A stretch of DNA of 64,000 bases from Gemmatimonadota bacterium (GTDB lineage Bacteria > Gemmatimonadota > Gemmatimonadetes > Longimicrobiales > Gaopeijiaceae). A program made the position numbers and the translations under genes. Within the stretch, counting starts at the first letter, position 1. Every line of letters begins with the position of its first letter. Where the stretch lies: assembly GCA_027623325.1 (NCBI GenBank), contig JAQBXY010000017.1, positions 1-64,000 of the forward strand, given 5' to 3'. Shown here piece after piece: positions 17,851 to 28,704 of this stretch. The notes beneath the pieces are model-generated. The model searched no databases, was not told where the DNA came from, and was given only the letters and a program-made list of their open reading frames with translations.

Positions 17851-18273
17851 GTGATCCTACATTTCAATTACGAAGAACTCTCGGCCCTTCGGGCCGGTGC
17901 CCAGACTTTTCTCGACCGAGAGGAGTCTGAGGGCGGGGGTGTGCTCGCTCCGCCTCGGGACCGGGCCCGCGTAGAGGCGTTGCTGCCCAGGTTGGAGGGA
18001 GACATCTCGCTGTCGACTCTCGCCGAGTTGCAGGGGATCGCGGCTGCGGTGGCCGCGATCGTTGATTGTCTCCGAGTCGAGATGGAGTCTGCCGTCGTGG
18101 CAACACACGCTGCCGACGAGGATGCGGTTGCGGCGTACTTCGACTTCGCGCACGGCTTCACGGTCGAGCATCGTCTTTCCGAGATGGCGTCGGAAATGGA
18201 AGCACTGATCGAGCTCATGACGGGTTCTCAAGCGACCACTGAGGCGGCCCGCTCGTTCCGATTCCCGGACTGA
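17851..18273 (+). CDS. Hypothetical protein
   Basis: 140-aa ORF co-oriented with neighbours. Confidence 0.55.
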   Translation: MILHFNYEELSALRAGAQTFLDREESEGGGVLAPPRDRARVEALLPRLEGDISLSTLAELQGIAAAVAAIVDCLRVEMESAVVATHAADEDAVAAYFDFAHGFTVEHRLSEMASEMEALIELMTGSQATTEAARSFRFPD

Positions 18274-18289
18274 GAGTCGGCAGCTCCTA

Positions 18290-18610
18290 GTGGCGTCCGT
18301 GGAGAGGCTCGCTGCGCTCGAGCGGATGCTCGGGAACCGACCCGACGACCTGAGGCTTCGGTTTGGGCTGGCGTTGGAATACCTGAACGCGGGCCGATCG
18401 GACGAAGGCGTTCGCGAACTCCGGATCTACCTCGAAGCTGCCGATGACGAGGGCAATGGTTGGGGGCGACTCGGTTCGGTGCTCCGAGAGCTGGGCCGTG
18501 AGGCGGAGGCGATCGAGGCGTTCCGGTTGGGGGTGGAAGCGGCCGAGCGGCACGGGCACCCGACGATGGCTGAGGAGTTCCTGCAGATCTTGAGAGACAT
18601 GGGTTCGTGA
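18290..18610 (+). CDS. TPR-repeat protein
   Basis: LRFGLALEYLNAGRSDEGVRELRIYLEA...GSVLRELGREAEAIEAFRLGVEAAE. Confidence 0.7.
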   Translation: MASVERLAALERMLGNRPDDLRLRFGLALEYLNAGRSDEGVRELRIYLEAADDEGNGWGRLGSVLRELGREAEAIEAFRLGVEAAERHGHPTMAEEFLQILRDMGS

Positions 18611-19206
18611 GCGAAGCAAAGTCGAACAGCCGATCCGGATTCGAGGAGGAGGCCCTTCCTCACCTGGATGCCGTATACCGCTTCGCACTCCGGCTGTCGG
18701 GGGCACCCGATCAGGCCGAAGATCTGGTGCAGGAGACCTACCTGCGTGCCTTCAATGCCTGGGGGCAGTACACGCGGGGCACGGCGGCCAAGAGTTGGTT
18801 GTTCACGATTTGTCGAAACGTCTTTCTCAGAAGGCGAGAGCGAAGCAGCCGGCACGACCAACTCGTCGCGGAGAACGTCGCGAGGACCGGCCCGGGTCCG
18901 AGTCCGGTGAATCCGGTTTGGTCCGCGGTCCTCGGGGTAGATCCCGAAGGTGATTTCTTCGAGTCGATCGTGGACGAACGGATCCTAGAGGCGATCGAGG
19001 CCCTGCCGGAGGAGTACCGCACGGCGGTCATCCTCTCGGATCTGGAGGGGCTTCCCTACGCGGACATCGCGGAGTTGATGGAGGTGCCGGTCGGGACGGT
19101 GAAGAGTCGGCTTTTTCGCGGTCGCCGCCAGCTGCAGAAGGTGTTGTACGAATACGCGGTCGAAACGGGATACATCTCGGCGCGCACCGGGACGGACGAA
19201 TCTTGA
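18607..19206 (+). CDS. ECF-type sigma-70 factor
   Basis: DQAEDLVQETYLRAFNAW; LPEEYRTAVILSDLEGLPYADIAELMEVPVGTVKSRLFRGRRQLQ. Confidence 0.93.
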   Translation: MSEAKSNSRSGFEEEALPHLDAVYRFALRLSGAPDQAEDLVQETYLRAFNAWGQYTRGTAAKSWLFTICRNVFLRRRERSSRHDQLVAENVARTGPGPSPVNPVWSAVLGVDPEGDFFESIVDERILEAIEALPEEYRTAVILSDLEGLPYADIAELMEVPVGTVKSRLFRGRRQLQKVLYEYAVETGYISARTGTDES

Positions 19207-19218
19207 TGGGCGGAACTC

Positions 19219-19551
19219 ATGGCGATCTTCGATAGACTCAAGGGCCTCTTCGGGGGCGTTCCTCAGAACGGGAACGCTGATTCGAGCGATTCGGACGTTG
19301 ACGCGTCGGGAATGATTTCCTGCGAGGACGCCCTTCGGCTCGTGAACGAGTACCTCGATGGTGAACTCGCGAGTGCGCCCGAGGACCAGGTGCGAAGCCA
19401 CTTCGACGCGTGCGAGCGTTGCTACCCTCACCTCCAATTCGAGTCCGCCTTCAAAGAGGCGGTACGGCGGGCGGCGGGTGGCCAGGCCGCTCCGAAGGAG
19501 CTTCGGGCGAAGTTGGTGGCGTTGCTGGCGCAGGCCGACACCGAGGGCTGA
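19219..19551 (+). CDS. Zinc-binding anti-sigma factor (ZAS, RsrA-like)
   Basis: HFDACERC matches HxxxCxxC; directly follows the sigma factor. Confidence 0.8.
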   Translation: MAIFDRLKGLFGGVPQNGNADSSDSDVDASGMISCEDALRLVNEYLDGELASAPEDQVRSHFDACERCYPHLQFESAFKEAVRRAAGGQAAPKELRAKLVALLAQADTEG

Positions 19552-19611
19552 CGACCCCGGTCAGGGTACTCGGCTGGCGGCTTGCCAGCCCCCAAGAAAT
19601 CTGAGAACCTA

Positions 19612-19628
19612 GGGCCGCGTAGCGGCCC
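19612..19628 (+). terminator. Putative intrinsic terminator
   Basis: gggccgc-gta-gcggccc followed by ttcttcaatttt. Confidence 0.5.
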
Positions 19629-19702
19629 TTCTTCAATTTTGCCGTTCGCGTCCACCCGCGGTGTTCGCCGCGTCCCATACGACAGAATTGCCCGGAGACG
19701 GA

Positions 19703-22240
19703 ATGGCCACGGCCTCCAAACGGGAACGAATCCTCCCGCGTACCCTCGAGGAGGAGATGCGCGAGTCGTTCCTCGACTACTCGATGAGCGTGATCGTCCA
19801 GCGCGCCCTGCCCGACGTGCGCGATGGGCTGAAGCCGGTGCATCGGCGGATCCTCTACGCCATGCATGAGATGGGGTTGACGCCCGACCGCCCCTACAAG
19901 AAGAGTGCGGCGGTCGTAGGAGACGTGCTCGGCAAGTACCATCCCCATGGCGACTCGGCGGTCTACGAAGCACTCGTCCGGATGGTCCAGGACTTCTCTC
20001 TGCGAATGCCGCTCATCGACGGCCAAGGCAACTACGGCTCCATCGACGGGGATCCGGCTGCGGCCTACCGCTACACCGAGGCTCGACTGCAAGCGATCGC
20101 TGTGGAACTCCTCTCCGACATCGAGAAGGAGACGGTCGATCACCAACCGAACTTCGATAGTCAGCGGGAAGAGCCGAAGGTCCTGCCGGCGCGTTTCCCC
20201 AATCTTCTGGTCAACGGCTCGTCGGGCATCGCGGTGGGCATGAGTACCAACGTGCCGCCGCACAATCTCGCCGAGATCGCGGCGGGTGTGCGCCAGCTCG
20301 TGGTCGACCCGGACTGCACCGTCGACGACCTGATGCGGCACATACCGGGTCCGGACTTCCCGACCGGCGGCTTCGTCGTGGGACGAGAGGGTATCGAGTC
20401 GATGTACAGGGAAGGCCGAGGCCGGGTGATCATGAGGGCGCGCGTCGTGAAGGAGTCGTTGCGCGGAGGCAAGGAGCAACTGGTCGTGACCGAGCTTCCG
20501 TACGCGGTCAACAAGACCCGACTAATCGAGCAGATTGCTGGCTTGGCCAAGAACGGCAAGGTCGAAGATCTCGCGGACATTCGGGACGAGACCGATCGCG
20601 ACGGGATCCGGCTCGTGGTGGAGCTCAAGCGCGGAGCGAATGCGGGCGCGGTACTGAAGATTCTGCTGCGCGGCACCAGCCTCCAGACGACATTCGGCGC
20701 TCACCTGCTGGCTCTCGATGGCGGCCAGCCGAAGGTGTTCGACCTCAAGCGAATGCTCGAGCGCTTTCGCGATCACCGGCTGGAGGTCATTCAGCGGAGG
20801 AGCCGCCACGATCTCGAGAAGGCGGAGGCCGAGAAGCACGTCGTCCAGGGCCTCCTCGCGGCACTGGATCATATCGACGAAGTCATCAAGATCATTCGTG
20901 CTTCGGCGCATCGGGCCGAGGCGTCCGAGCGCCTCCAGGATCGCCTGGGACTCAGTGCGGTTCAGGCCGACGCGATTCTCAACATGCGGCTCGCGAGGCT
21001 GACCGCTCTCGAGCGCACCCAGCTCGAGAATCGCCTCGCGGAGTTGGAGGCTCTCATCGCCGAGTTGAGGCAGATCCTGGCCTCCGAAGAAACGCAGCTT
21101 CAGATCATGCTGGAGGAGCTGGGTGAGGTCGTGAAGAAGTATGGAGACGCTCGCCGGACCGTGCTGCTCGACGACGAGGAGTCCGAGCTGGAAACACCAG
21201 TCATGGAGCGACAACTCGCCGACGAGGATGTCGTGGTGACGCTGTCCCACGAGGGGTTCGTAAAGCGAATACCGATGCATCTCTATCGACGTCGCGTGGG
21301 GTCCGGGAAGGCTCTCGCCGGAATGGAGAATTACGAGGACGACTATCTGGAGGGGATCTTCGTCGCTCGATCGCAGGGGTGGATTCTCACCTTCACGGAG
21401 AACGGACATTGTCACTTCCTCCCCGTGATGGATGTGCCGGAGAGTGCCCGGGCATCCCGGGGGCAATCCGTGTATGCCCTTCTCGAGGGTGCGGATCGGA
21501 AGGACCGAATCGTGTCGATGATCCCCATCGACGACCTGAACCAGGCCGACCGGGTTCTGGTGTTCCTTTCGCGGAAGGGCGTCATGAAGCGCACCGCCGT
21601 GTCGGACTTCTCGAACCCGCGCGTCGGGGGGGTTCGGGCGGCAGGTGTGAAGGAGGGAGACGGCATCAAGGACGTGGCGCTCTCGGACGGCACCGCAGAG
21701 ATCATGCTCCTCTCGCGGGGGGGGCGAGCCATTCGATTCCCGGAGGACCAGGTCGGCATCGTAGGTCGGACGGCGCAGGGTGTGAAGGGGATGTCATTGA
21801 AGGGCGACGATGAGGTTGCAGGCATGCTGCTCATCCGGCGCGACGCGACCGTGCTCACCGTGAGCGAGGACGGGCTGGCGAAGCGGACACCGATTGCCGA
21901 ATTCCCTCTTCAGAACCGAGGTGGCATGGGCAATCTCGCAGGACCGGGAGGCGCCAAGGATGCCGCGATCGTGTGCGCGCTGGAGGTTGTGGAGGCCGAC
22001 GAGGTCATGATCGTGACGAGCCGTGGTGCCGTCACTCGAGCCGCTGCGGATTCCGTTCCGGTTCAGGGGCGCCGGACGCAGGGTAAGCGGATGGCGGTGG
22101 TTGAGGCCGGCGACCGGGTTGTCGAAGTTACCCGTGCCGAGGGCAGGGGTGGGGCCCCGGCGGGGGATCCGTTGGCGAAGAAGGCACAGGACGATCCCGA
22201 CGACGATCCGGGGCTAGATCAGTTGGACCTGCTGGACTGA
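19703..22240 (+). CDS. gyrA: Type IIA DNA topoisomerase subunit A (GyrA family)
   Basis: [85 protein letters not shown]-terminal beta-pinwheel. Confidence 0.92.
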   Translation: MATASKRERILPRTLEEEMRESFLDYSMSVIVQRALPDVRDGLKPVHRRILYAMHEMGLTPDRPYKKSAAVVGDVLGKYHPHGDSAVYEALVRMVQDFSLRMPLIDGQGNYGSIDGDPAAAYRYTEARLQAIAVELLSDIEKETVDHQPNFDSQREEPKVLPARFPNLLVNGSSGIAVGMSTNVPPHNLAEIAAGVRQLVVDPDCTVDDLMRHIPGPDFPTGGFVVGREGIESMYREGRGRVIMRARVVKESLRGGKEQLVVTELPYAVNKTRLIEQIAGLAKNGKVEDLADIRDETDRDGIRLVVELKRGANAGAVLKILLRGTSLQTTFGAHLLALDGGQPKVFDLKRMLERFRDHRLEVIQRRSRHDLEKAEAEKHVVQGLLAALDHIDEVIKIIRASAHRAEASERLQDRLGLSAVQADAILNMRLARLTALERTQLENRLAELEALIAELRQILASEETQLQIMLEELGEVVKKYGDARRTVLLDDEESELETPVMERQLADEDVVVTLSHEGFVKRIPMHLYRRRVGSGKALAGMENYEDDYLEGIFVARSQGWILTFTENGHCHFLPVMDVPESARASRGQSVYALLEGADRKDRIVSMIPIDDLNQADRVLVFLSRKGVMKRTAVSDFSNPRVGGVRAAGVKEGDGIKDVALSDGTAEIMLLSRGGRAIRFPEDQVGIVGRTAQGVKGMSLKGDDEVAGMLLIRRDATVLTVSEDGLAKRTPIAEFPLQNRGGMGNLAGPGGAKDAAIVCALEVVEADEVMIVTSRGAVTRAAADSVPVQGRRTQGKRMAVVEAGDRVVEVTRAEGRGGAPAGDPLAKKAQDDPDDDPGLDQLDLLD

Positions 22241-22296
22241 GCGCCGCTCACGTCCAGTTCATCCTTTCAAAGCGATCGACGTAAGGGTTACGATAC

Positions 22297-23442
22297 ATGA
22301 AGTTCTTGGTTCTGGGTGGAGGGAAGCAGGGCTCGGCGTGTGCGCTTGAGCTGGCTCGACGCAACGATGTAGACCTCGTGATCGTGGCCGATCTCGATGT
22401 GAGCAACCCGCCGTCGTTCCTCGAGCCCTGGGTCGGCTCGAAAGTCGAGCTGCGGGCCGTCGACGCCAACGACGACGAACAGGTCCGAGCCGTCATGCAG
22501 ACGGTCGACGGCGTCGCGTGCGCGCTTCCGTACTATTTCAACGTCCGGATGACCCGACTCGCCATCGAGTCGGGCTGCCATTTCTGCGATTTGGGCGGGA
22601 AGACCGAGTTGGTCGACGAGCAGAAGGAGTTGCACGAAGCGGCGGTCCAGGCCGGGGTGTCTATCGTGCCCGATTGCGGGCTCGCGCCCGGCATGGTCAA
22701 CGTGCTCGCCCGGGGCGGGATCGACTCCTTGGATGAGGTGTCGTCCGTCCAACTCTTCGTGGGAGGGCTCCCGCAGAACCCGAAGCCACCCCTGAACTAT
22801 CAAATCGTGTATTCGATGGAGGGCGTGCTCGACTACTACACGACACCGGTTCTTGTCCTCGAGGACGGTGAGGTCCGGGAAAAGGAGGCACTCACCGGTG
22901 TCGAGGAGGTCGACTTTCCGGCGCCGGTCGGTCGACTCGAGGCCTTCCTGACCGCCGGCGGAATCTCCCGGATGCCCTACCGGTACCAGGGCGAGATCCC
23001 GGAGATGACGTACAAGACTCTTCGGTACCCCGGGCACGCGACGCTCATGAAGGCCATGCGCGACCTCGGGCTCATGAGCCTCGACCCCATCGACGTGAAG
23101 GGAATCTCGGTGGTTCCGCGCGACGCGTTCATCGCGGCGGTTTCACCCATCCTTCGCAATCCCGAGGGCGATGACTTGGTCGCCATGCGTGTGGTCGTGA
23201 CCGGGACGAAGGGCGGAGCGCCGAAGACGATCACCTACCAGATGGTCGACTACTTCGACGAGCCCACGGGAGTGACCGCGATGATGCGAACGACCGGCTA
23301 TTCACTCGCCGCGACTGCGCGCTTGCAGGTGAGTCGCGTCATCGAAGTCGGGGTCTACACCCCCGCCGAGTGTATCCCGGTCGATGGCTACATCGCCGCG
23401 CTTGCGGAGTGCGGAGTCGTAATCGAGCGCACGGAGCGCTGA
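22297..23442 (+). CDS. Saccharopine dehydrogenase-family oxidoreductase
   Basis: MKFLVLGGGKQGSACALELARRNDVDLVIVADLD; DCGLAPGMVNVLA. Confidence 0.82.
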   Translation: MKFLVLGGGKQGSACALELARRNDVDLVIVADLDVSNPPSFLEPWVGSKVELRAVDANDDEQVRAVMQTVDGVACALPYYFNVRMTRLAIESGCHFCDLGGKTELVDEQKELHEAAVQAGVSIVPDCGLAPGMVNVLARGGIDSLDEVSSVQLFVGGLPQNPKPPLNYQIVYSMEGVLDYYTTPVLVLEDGEVREKEALTGVEEVDFPAPVGRLEAFLTAGGISRMPYRYQGEIPEMTYKTLRYPGHATLMKAMRDLGLMSLDPIDVKGISVVPRDAFIAAVSPILRNPEGDDLVAMRVVVTGTKGGAPKTITYQMVDYFDEPTGVTAMMRTTGYSLAATARLQVSRVIEVGVYTPAECIPVDGYIAALAECGVVIERTER

Positions 23443-23487
23443 CCGGAGGCGCCGCAGCTTGGCGCGCCCTGCTCGGGCAGCGTCTCC

Positions 23488-25242
23488 CTATCGGCGTTCA
23501 GCGAGCACAGCCCGCATCGTAACCCGCTCGCCGTCACGTTCCACGACGATCACCACCTCGTCGCCGGGTACCTTGTCGCGCAGCGCGTAGGTGTAGGCGT
23601 AGATGTCGGCGACGGCATGGCCGTCGAACTCGACGATCACGTCGCCCGACTGCAGGCCGGCGTCGTCAGCCGGACTCCCCTCACGCACCCCTGTGATCCG
23701 GAGCCCGAAATCCCGCGGGGTCATGTCGGGTATCGTTCCGAGGTACGGGCCGTACCCGCTGCTCGAAGACGATGACGTCGACGGCGCGGCCGGTGCCCGT
23801 TGCTCCTGCTGGATGGGTGTGAGTTGCACCACGTCGACTCCGCCCGCTGCGAGCCGGCGAGTTACTCCGACGGTCAGTTCAGCGACCCGCGCCAGACCGT
23901 CGGCATTGATCTTCGGCCAGTCGTCGGAGGGCCGATGGTAGTCGGCGTGGGTGTTCGAGAAGAAGTGGAGGACCGGAATGCCGGCGCCGTAAAACGATGA
24001 ATGATCCGAAGGCCCGTATCCGTCCGGTGCCTTCGAGATCGAGAGAGGTTGGGAGATCCCGGCGTTGGCGGCGTCGACGATGTCGTTCCACTCGCCGGCC
24101 GTGCCGAAGCCGAAGACCGTGAGCGCGTCTTGGTTGACTCGCCCGACCATGTCGAGGTTGAGCATCGCGACCGCGGAGGCGAGGTCGATGGTGGGCTGGG
24201 CAACGTAGAACGCCGATCCCCAAAGGCCACGCTCCTCGCCGGTGAACGCTAGGAAGAGGACGCTGCGTGCGGGTCGGGGGCCGGCAGCCAGGGCGCGAGC
24301 GATTTCCACGACCGCGGCGGTTCCGCTGGCATTGTCGTCCGCGCCGTTGTGGATCTCGTTCGCGTCGGGTGCCAGCGAGCCGTCGCCTCCCATGCCGAGA
24401 TGGTCGTAGTGTGCACCGACGATGACGTACTCGCCCCTCAGCGCGGGATCGGACCCAGGGAGTAGGGCCGCGACGTTACGGGCGTCCACACGCGTCTCAC
24501 GGACATCGGTCTGGAGACGCGCTCGAGAGGCTTGTTGGGCTGCCACACGAAAAGCCTCGGCTCGGTCCGCATGGACGATCGCGACTGGAATGTCGAGGGC
24601 ATTTCGGGTCTCGCCGTCCATCGCGGGGAGGCCCATGCCGCTCGGGGCCAGAATCAACACGCCCGCGGCATCGCGTCCCGCGGCGATCGTCGCCTTGAAG
24701 TGGGGGTCACCTCGGAGCGACGGACGGCCTGGCGCGTCGGGGTCACCCCATTCGAGCACCACGATCTTGCCGGAGATGTCCATGCGGGCGAAGCGATCTT
24801 CGGGATTCCCCGGGCTGCTCAGCCCCGAGCCACCAAAAATCAGGTCGCCCTGGAGGTCGGCGCTCGCAGAGAAGCCGAAGGGAGTCCAGTCCGTCCCCAA
24901 GGTGAAATCCGCGGTCGAAACGGCGAGTCGATTCGCGGAACCGAGCTCCGCACCTTTACGGATGGGGAACGGTTGGAAATAGTTACCTTCCGTACCTGCT
25001 GGCTCGAGGCCTAGGTCGCTGAACTGGCGGGCGATATAGTCTGCCGCACAGCGGGCACCGGGTGAGCCGACGGCACGGCCTTCGAGTCGATCGTCGGCCA
25101 GGTACTGAACGTGGGCCATGGCCCCGGTCAGGCCTGGGGTCGCCGCGGGACACGTCTGGGCCGAGGCCGACCCGAATGTGGCGAGAGTGAGAACGAGTAC
25201 GGACGAAAACGACTTGAACGAGGACTGTGTTTCGTGACTCAT
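23488..25242 (-). CDS. Secreted M28 family peptidase with C-terminal PDZ domain
   Basis: Signal peptide [87 protein letters not shown] (PDZ). Confidence 0.9.
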   Translation of the reverse strand: MSHETQSSFKSFSSVLVLTLATFGSASAQTCPAATPGLTGAMAHVQYLADDRLEGRAVGSPGARCAADYIARQFSDLGLEPAGTEGNYFQPFPIRKGAELGSANRLAVSTADFTLGTDWTPFGFSASADLQGDLIFGGSGLSSPGNPEDRFARMDISGKIVVLEWGDPDAPGRPSLRGDPHFKATIAAGRDAAGVLILAPSGMGLPAMDGETRNALDIPVAIVHADRAEAFRVAAQQASRARLQTDVRETRVDARNVAALLPGSDPALRGEYVIVGAHYDHLGMGGDGSLAPDANEIHNGADDNASGTAAVVEIARALAAGPRPARSVLFLAFTGEERGLWGSAFYVAQPTIDLASAVAMLNLDMVGRVNQDALTVFGFGTAGEWNDIVDAANAGISQPLSISKAPDGYGPSDHSSFYGAGIPVLHFFSNTHADYHRPSDDWPKINADGLARVAELTVGVTRRLAAGGVDVVQLTPIQQEQRAPAAPSTSSSSSSGYGPYLGTIPDMTPRDFGLRITGVREGSPADDAGLQSGDVIVEFDGHAVADIYAYTYALRDKVPGDEVVIVVERDGERVTMRAVLAERR

Positions 25243-26316
25243 CGATTGATTGCGGTAGTAGCGTTGTCGGGATTCTTCGCGTCGGGCTGTGCAGAGACCG
25301 AGGCACCGGCGGCGAATCTGGCGGCTGACGGAGTGATACTCGCGATGGATGGCGAAGGTCACCTCGCGAATGTACGGCAACTGACGGCCGGAGGAGAGAA
25401 CGCCGAGGCATACTGGGCCTACGACGGTTCGAAGCTGATCTACCAGGCGCGCAAGCAGGGGATGGAGTGCGATCAGATCTTCGTCCTCGACCCGCATACC
25501 GCGGAGACGCATCGGGTCAGCAATGGCGAGGGCCGCACGACGTGCTCGTACTTCTATCCGTCCGGCGATCAGATTCTGTACTCGTCCACCCACCATCACG
25601 ACGCCTCGTGTCCGGCCAACCCCGACTTTTCGCTCGGGTACGTGTGGCCGGTGTACAACACCTACGATGTGTTCGTCGCGAACGCGGACGGCACCAACCT
25701 GCGCCAGCTAACGATCGAAGACGGTTACGACGCCGAGGCGACGTTCTCGCCCGTGGGCGATCGGATCGTTTTCACCTCGGTCCGCAACGGGGATCTCGAC
25801 CTGTTCGCCATGAATCCCGACGGTTCGGACGTGGTTCAGCTCACGGATCGCATAGGATACGATGGCGGCGCGTTCTATTCTCCCGACGGCTCGAAGATCA
25901 TCTGGCGCGCGCACTACCCGGAAGCGGGAGCGGAGCTCGACGACTACCAGAGGCTTCTCGGTGAAGGGCTACTCCGTCCCGGAGAGCTGGAGATTTGGGT
26001 GATGGACGCGGACGGGTCCAACCCGCGGCAGGTCACCAACGTGGGGGGCGCCAACTTCGCCCCGTATTGGCACCCGTCTGGCGATCGGATTCTGTTCAGT
26101 TCGAATCACAAGGATGAGACCGGGCGCGATTTCGACATCTTCATGATCAACCTCGATGGGACCGGGCTGGAGCAGATCACCCACGCGGAGGGTTTCGACG
26201 GATTCCCGGTGTTCAGCCCCGACGGACGGTATCTCGTGTTCGGCTCGAACCGGAACAACGGTGACTCCAGCGACACCAACGTCTTCATCGCGGAGTGGGT
26301 CGACGGGGGTTCCTGA
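25234..26316 (+). CDS. TolB/WD40-like (PD40) beta-propeller lipoprotein
   Basis: Lipobox [10 protein letters not shown]; repeated [13 protein letters not shown] motifs. GTG start inferred. Confidence 0.82.
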   Translation: MTHRLIAVVALSGFFASGCAETEAPAANLAADGVILAMDGEGHLANVRQLTAGGENAEAYWAYDGSKLIYQARKQGMECDQIFVLDPHTAETHRVSNGEGRTTCSYFYPSGDQILYSSTHHHDASCPANPDFSLGYVWPVYNTYDVFVANADGTNLRQLTIEDGYDAEATFSPVGDRIVFTSVRNGDLDLFAMNPDGSDVVQLTDRIGYDGGAFYSPDGSKIIWRAHYPEAGAELDDYQRLLGEGLLRPGELEIWVMDADGSNPRQVTNVGGANFAPYWHPSGDRILFSSNHKDETGRDFDIFMINLDGTGLEQITHAEGFDGFPVFSPDGRYLVFGSNRNNGDSSDTNVFIAEWVDGGS

Positions 26317-26345
26317 CCCTGGCGGTACGAAGAGTTCTCGAACGA

Positions 26346-26379
26346 AAGAGGGTCGGGCGGAGCACCGCCCGACCCTCTT
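26346..26379. terminator. Strong hairpin between convergent genes
   Basis: aagagggtcgggcgg-agca-ccgcccgaccctctt: 15-bp perfect stem, 4-nt loop. Confidence 0.8.
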
Positions 26380-26425
26380 GTCAGTACAAGGAAACCCTTA
26401 CGCCAGCTGGCTGAACTCCGATGGG

Positions 26426-27175
26426 CTAGCCGATCCGTTCGATTTCGATTGTTGCGACAGGGCTGTCCCAGCCGTGTATCCCAACCTGCAGATCGTCATC
26501 GCCCTCGATCCCGGTGTGGACACGCACAATCCCCCCTTCCGCGAGAGCGGGGTTGCTTGCGCCGGTCCCCGAGTCGGTGCTGGCGACGCCCGTGAGCGGC
26601 GCGCACGGCGGCACGAGATCCGCGAAGTCTTCGGTGTTCATTTCGGTGCCGGCGTCATAGGCGACGGCATCGATCGTCACCGTGTCACCGATTCGTTTGG
26701 GTAGTCGCTGCGCGTCGACCCCCGTGAAGCCGTCGTTCGTGCAGATGAGCATCGCGACGATCGAGAGGTACTTGGCTCCGGTGTCACCGGTGACGACGAA
26801 GGTGACGCTCTCGCTGGGAAGTACGGGAGGAAGGGTTGGACCCTGGGTCACCACAACCGCGTCTACGTGCTGGCTCTGTCCCAGTGCTTCGATCATCGGA
26901 TCGAGATTCCCGTTCTCCGCGATCTGCTGAACCTCGAAGCTGGCGGGCTGTCCCATCTCGAACAGATGAACGGGACTGCGATGGATCGCGGCCAAGGGTG
27001 GAGTGAGTGGCTGACCCGCCGTGAGGTTGGACACGGTCACGCGATAACTTGCGGTACCGGCTTCGCCGGTGGCCGCCGAGCTGGCGAACTGCGGACCGAC
27101 CGAGGTCTCCGATTCGTCCAGACATGCTCCTGAGCCGAGCACGAGGCCGAGCGCGATGACGGAAATACGACGCAT
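26426..27175 (-). CDS. Spondin-domain-like secreted protein
   Basis: Signal MRRISVIALGLVLGSGAC; YRVTVSNLTAGQPLTPPLAAIHRSPVHLFEMGQPAS is typical of bacterial spondin-domain proteins. Confidence 0.75.
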   Translation of the reverse strand: MRRISVIALGLVLGSGACLDESETSVGPQFASSAATGEAGTASYRVTVSNLTAGQPLTPPLAAIHRSPVHLFEMGQPASFEVQQIAENGNLDPMIEALGQSQHVDAVVVTQGPTLPPVLPSESVTFVVTGDTGAKYLSIVAMLICTNDGFTGVDAQRLPKRIGDTVTIDAVAYDAGTEMNTEDFADLVPPCAPLTGVASTDSGTGASNPALAEGGIVRVHTGIEGDDDLQVGIHGWDSPVATIEIERIG

Positions 27176-27297
27176 GATGCTTCTCCGAGCCTGAGGGGCG
27201 TTGCGACCGCTTGCTGCGATCGGGTGATAGACTCGATGAACGCAATGCCGGTGCCCGAGCGAACACGGTGCCGCCGACGAGGGCATCTCGTTGATCG

Positions 27298-27316
27298 CTA
27301 GGGGGTTAGCCCCTAG
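27298..27316. other. Intergenic hairpin
   Basis: ctagggg-gttag-cccctag: 7-bp stem, 5-nt loop. Confidence 0.45.
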
Positions 27317-27346
27317 GACACGGCGAGACCGCCGCCACCGGAAGCC

Positions 27347-27378
27347 GTTTCACGAAACGTCTAACTGTTTCACGAAAC
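27347..27378. promoter_or_regulatory. Tandem near-palindromic operator-like sites
   Basis: GTTTCACGAAAC at 27347-27358 and again at 27367-27378, exactly 20 bp apart. Confidence 0.5.
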
Positions 27379-27403
27379 GTTCAGGCGGGGGTCCCCCCTT
27401 CGC

Positions 27404-28039
27404 TCAGAGTTTCCCGGGAGCCTCGATTTCGGGCTTCGGGTACTGCTCGAGAAAGTGCGAGAGAATCCGGTGCGTCAGGCCCCAAACGTGTCCACCCGCG
27501 AGTTGATAGCTCGGGTAGGCTTGCACCCCAATCGGGAAATCGACGTCGATCGAGCTCCGTGTTTCCGGCAAGCGGAGCGTATCGAGCGAGATCCAGAAGA
27601 CGCCGTCGAGCTCATGACTCGCCACGATTGCTTCCGTCTCCGCCGGCACCGCGAAGACGAAGGGGGCGATACGGAGCTTCGGGAGTCGCGCGCTGACCGG
27701 CGCGACATCGTCGAGGCGCCCCAGCGGCATGCCGATGCGCTGGAGGTCCACGCCGGTCTCCTCCATCGTCTCACGCATGGCGGTATGGAGGAGGCCCGAA
27801 TCCGTGCGGTCCCAACGGCCTCCCGGAAGGGCCATTTGGCCGGACCAGGGATCCCGTTCCGAAACCGCGCGCCTGATCAATAGGAAGTCGACCTCCTCGC
27901 GTGCCCGCAGGATGACGGAGACCGCGGCCTCCATTCTGTCGCCTCCCGTCACGGGCCCACTCAGCTTCCGGGTCGGGCGGGATGCCAACGCTTCGCGCAA
28001 CGCGCGGAATCGGGGATCGGGCTCGAGAGGTTGAATCAC
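27404..28039 (-). CDS. NUDIX hydrolase (CoA pyrophosphatase-like)
   Basis: GGRWDRTDSGLLHTAMRETMEETGV Nudix box; GTG start overlapping the queE stop. Confidence 0.88.
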   Translation of the reverse strand: MIQPLEPDPRFRALREALASRPTRKLSGPVTGGDRMEAAVSVILRAREEVDFLLIRRAVSERDPWSGQMALPGGRWDRTDSGLLHTAMRETMEETGVDLQRIGMPLGRLDDVAPVSARLPKLRIAPFVFAVPAETEAIVASHELDGVFWISLDTLRLPETRSSIDVDFPIGVQAYPSYQLAGGHVWGLTHRILSHFLEQYPKPEIEAPGKL

Positions 28040-28704
28040 ACGCCCGTCGCCTCCGCTCCCCAAATGAGCTTGTGGACCTGGATTTGAAAGCGGACCGGTA
28101 ACCCATCGGCCAGGATCCAGGCTGCGAGAGCCTCCAGATCGACCTCGCCCCACACCGGAGATATTAGCAAGGCGCGTAGCGAGCCCGACCGCACTCGGTC
28201 GTCCAGGCCGCGGGTCTGGATCGCCTCTCTCGCCCACTCATAATCCTCGCGGTCCTTCACCACGAACTTCACCTCGTCCCTCTCGGTCAGGTGTTCGAGG
28301 TTCGTCCAGAGGTTCCGGGCACTCTCCCCCGAGCCGGGACATTTGAGGTCCATGATCTTGTGCACACGAGGATCGAGCGGACCGACGTCGAAGGCTCCTG
28401 AGGTCTCGACCAGAACGGTATAGCCCTCGCCGAGGAGTCGATCGGCCAGATCGAATGCGCCGGCGTGGGCGAGGGGCTCGCCGCCCGTGATCTCGACGAG
28501 TTGTGTGGGGTGACGTTGGACTTCGGCGAGGATCTCGTCGAAGGTCATGCGCTTCCCACCCTGAAACGCATATGCCGTGTCGCACCAGGTGCAGCGGAGG
28601 GGGCAGCCTGTAAGGCGCACGAAGGTGCACGGCAGGCCCGCCCACGTCGACTCACCCTGAATCGAGTGGAAGATCTCGGTAATGCGCAGGAACGGCTCAG
28701 TCAT
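28036..28704 (-). CDS. queE: 7-carboxy-7-deazaguanine synthase QueE (radical SAM)
   Basis: ITEIFHSIQGESTWAGLPCTFVRLTGCPLRCTWCDTAYAF; VEITGGEPLAH. Confidence 0.93.
   Translation of the reverse strand: MTEPFLRITEIFHSIQGESTWAGLPCTFVRLTGCPLRCTWCDTAYAFQGGKRMTFDEILAEVQRHPTQLVEITGGEPLAHAGAFDLADRLLGEGYTVLVETSGAFDVGPLDPRVHKIMDLKCPGSGESARNLWTNLEHLTERDEVKFVVKDREDYEWAREAIQTRGLDDRVRSGSLRALLISPVWGEVDLEALAAWILADGLPVRFQIQVHKLIWGAEATGV

Noticed and set aside
27347-27378. parS centromere sites
   Set aside because: GTTTCACGAAAC lacks the central GT of the parS consensus TGTTTCACGTGAAACA, so the half-site spacing is wrong, and no parAB genes are nearby.
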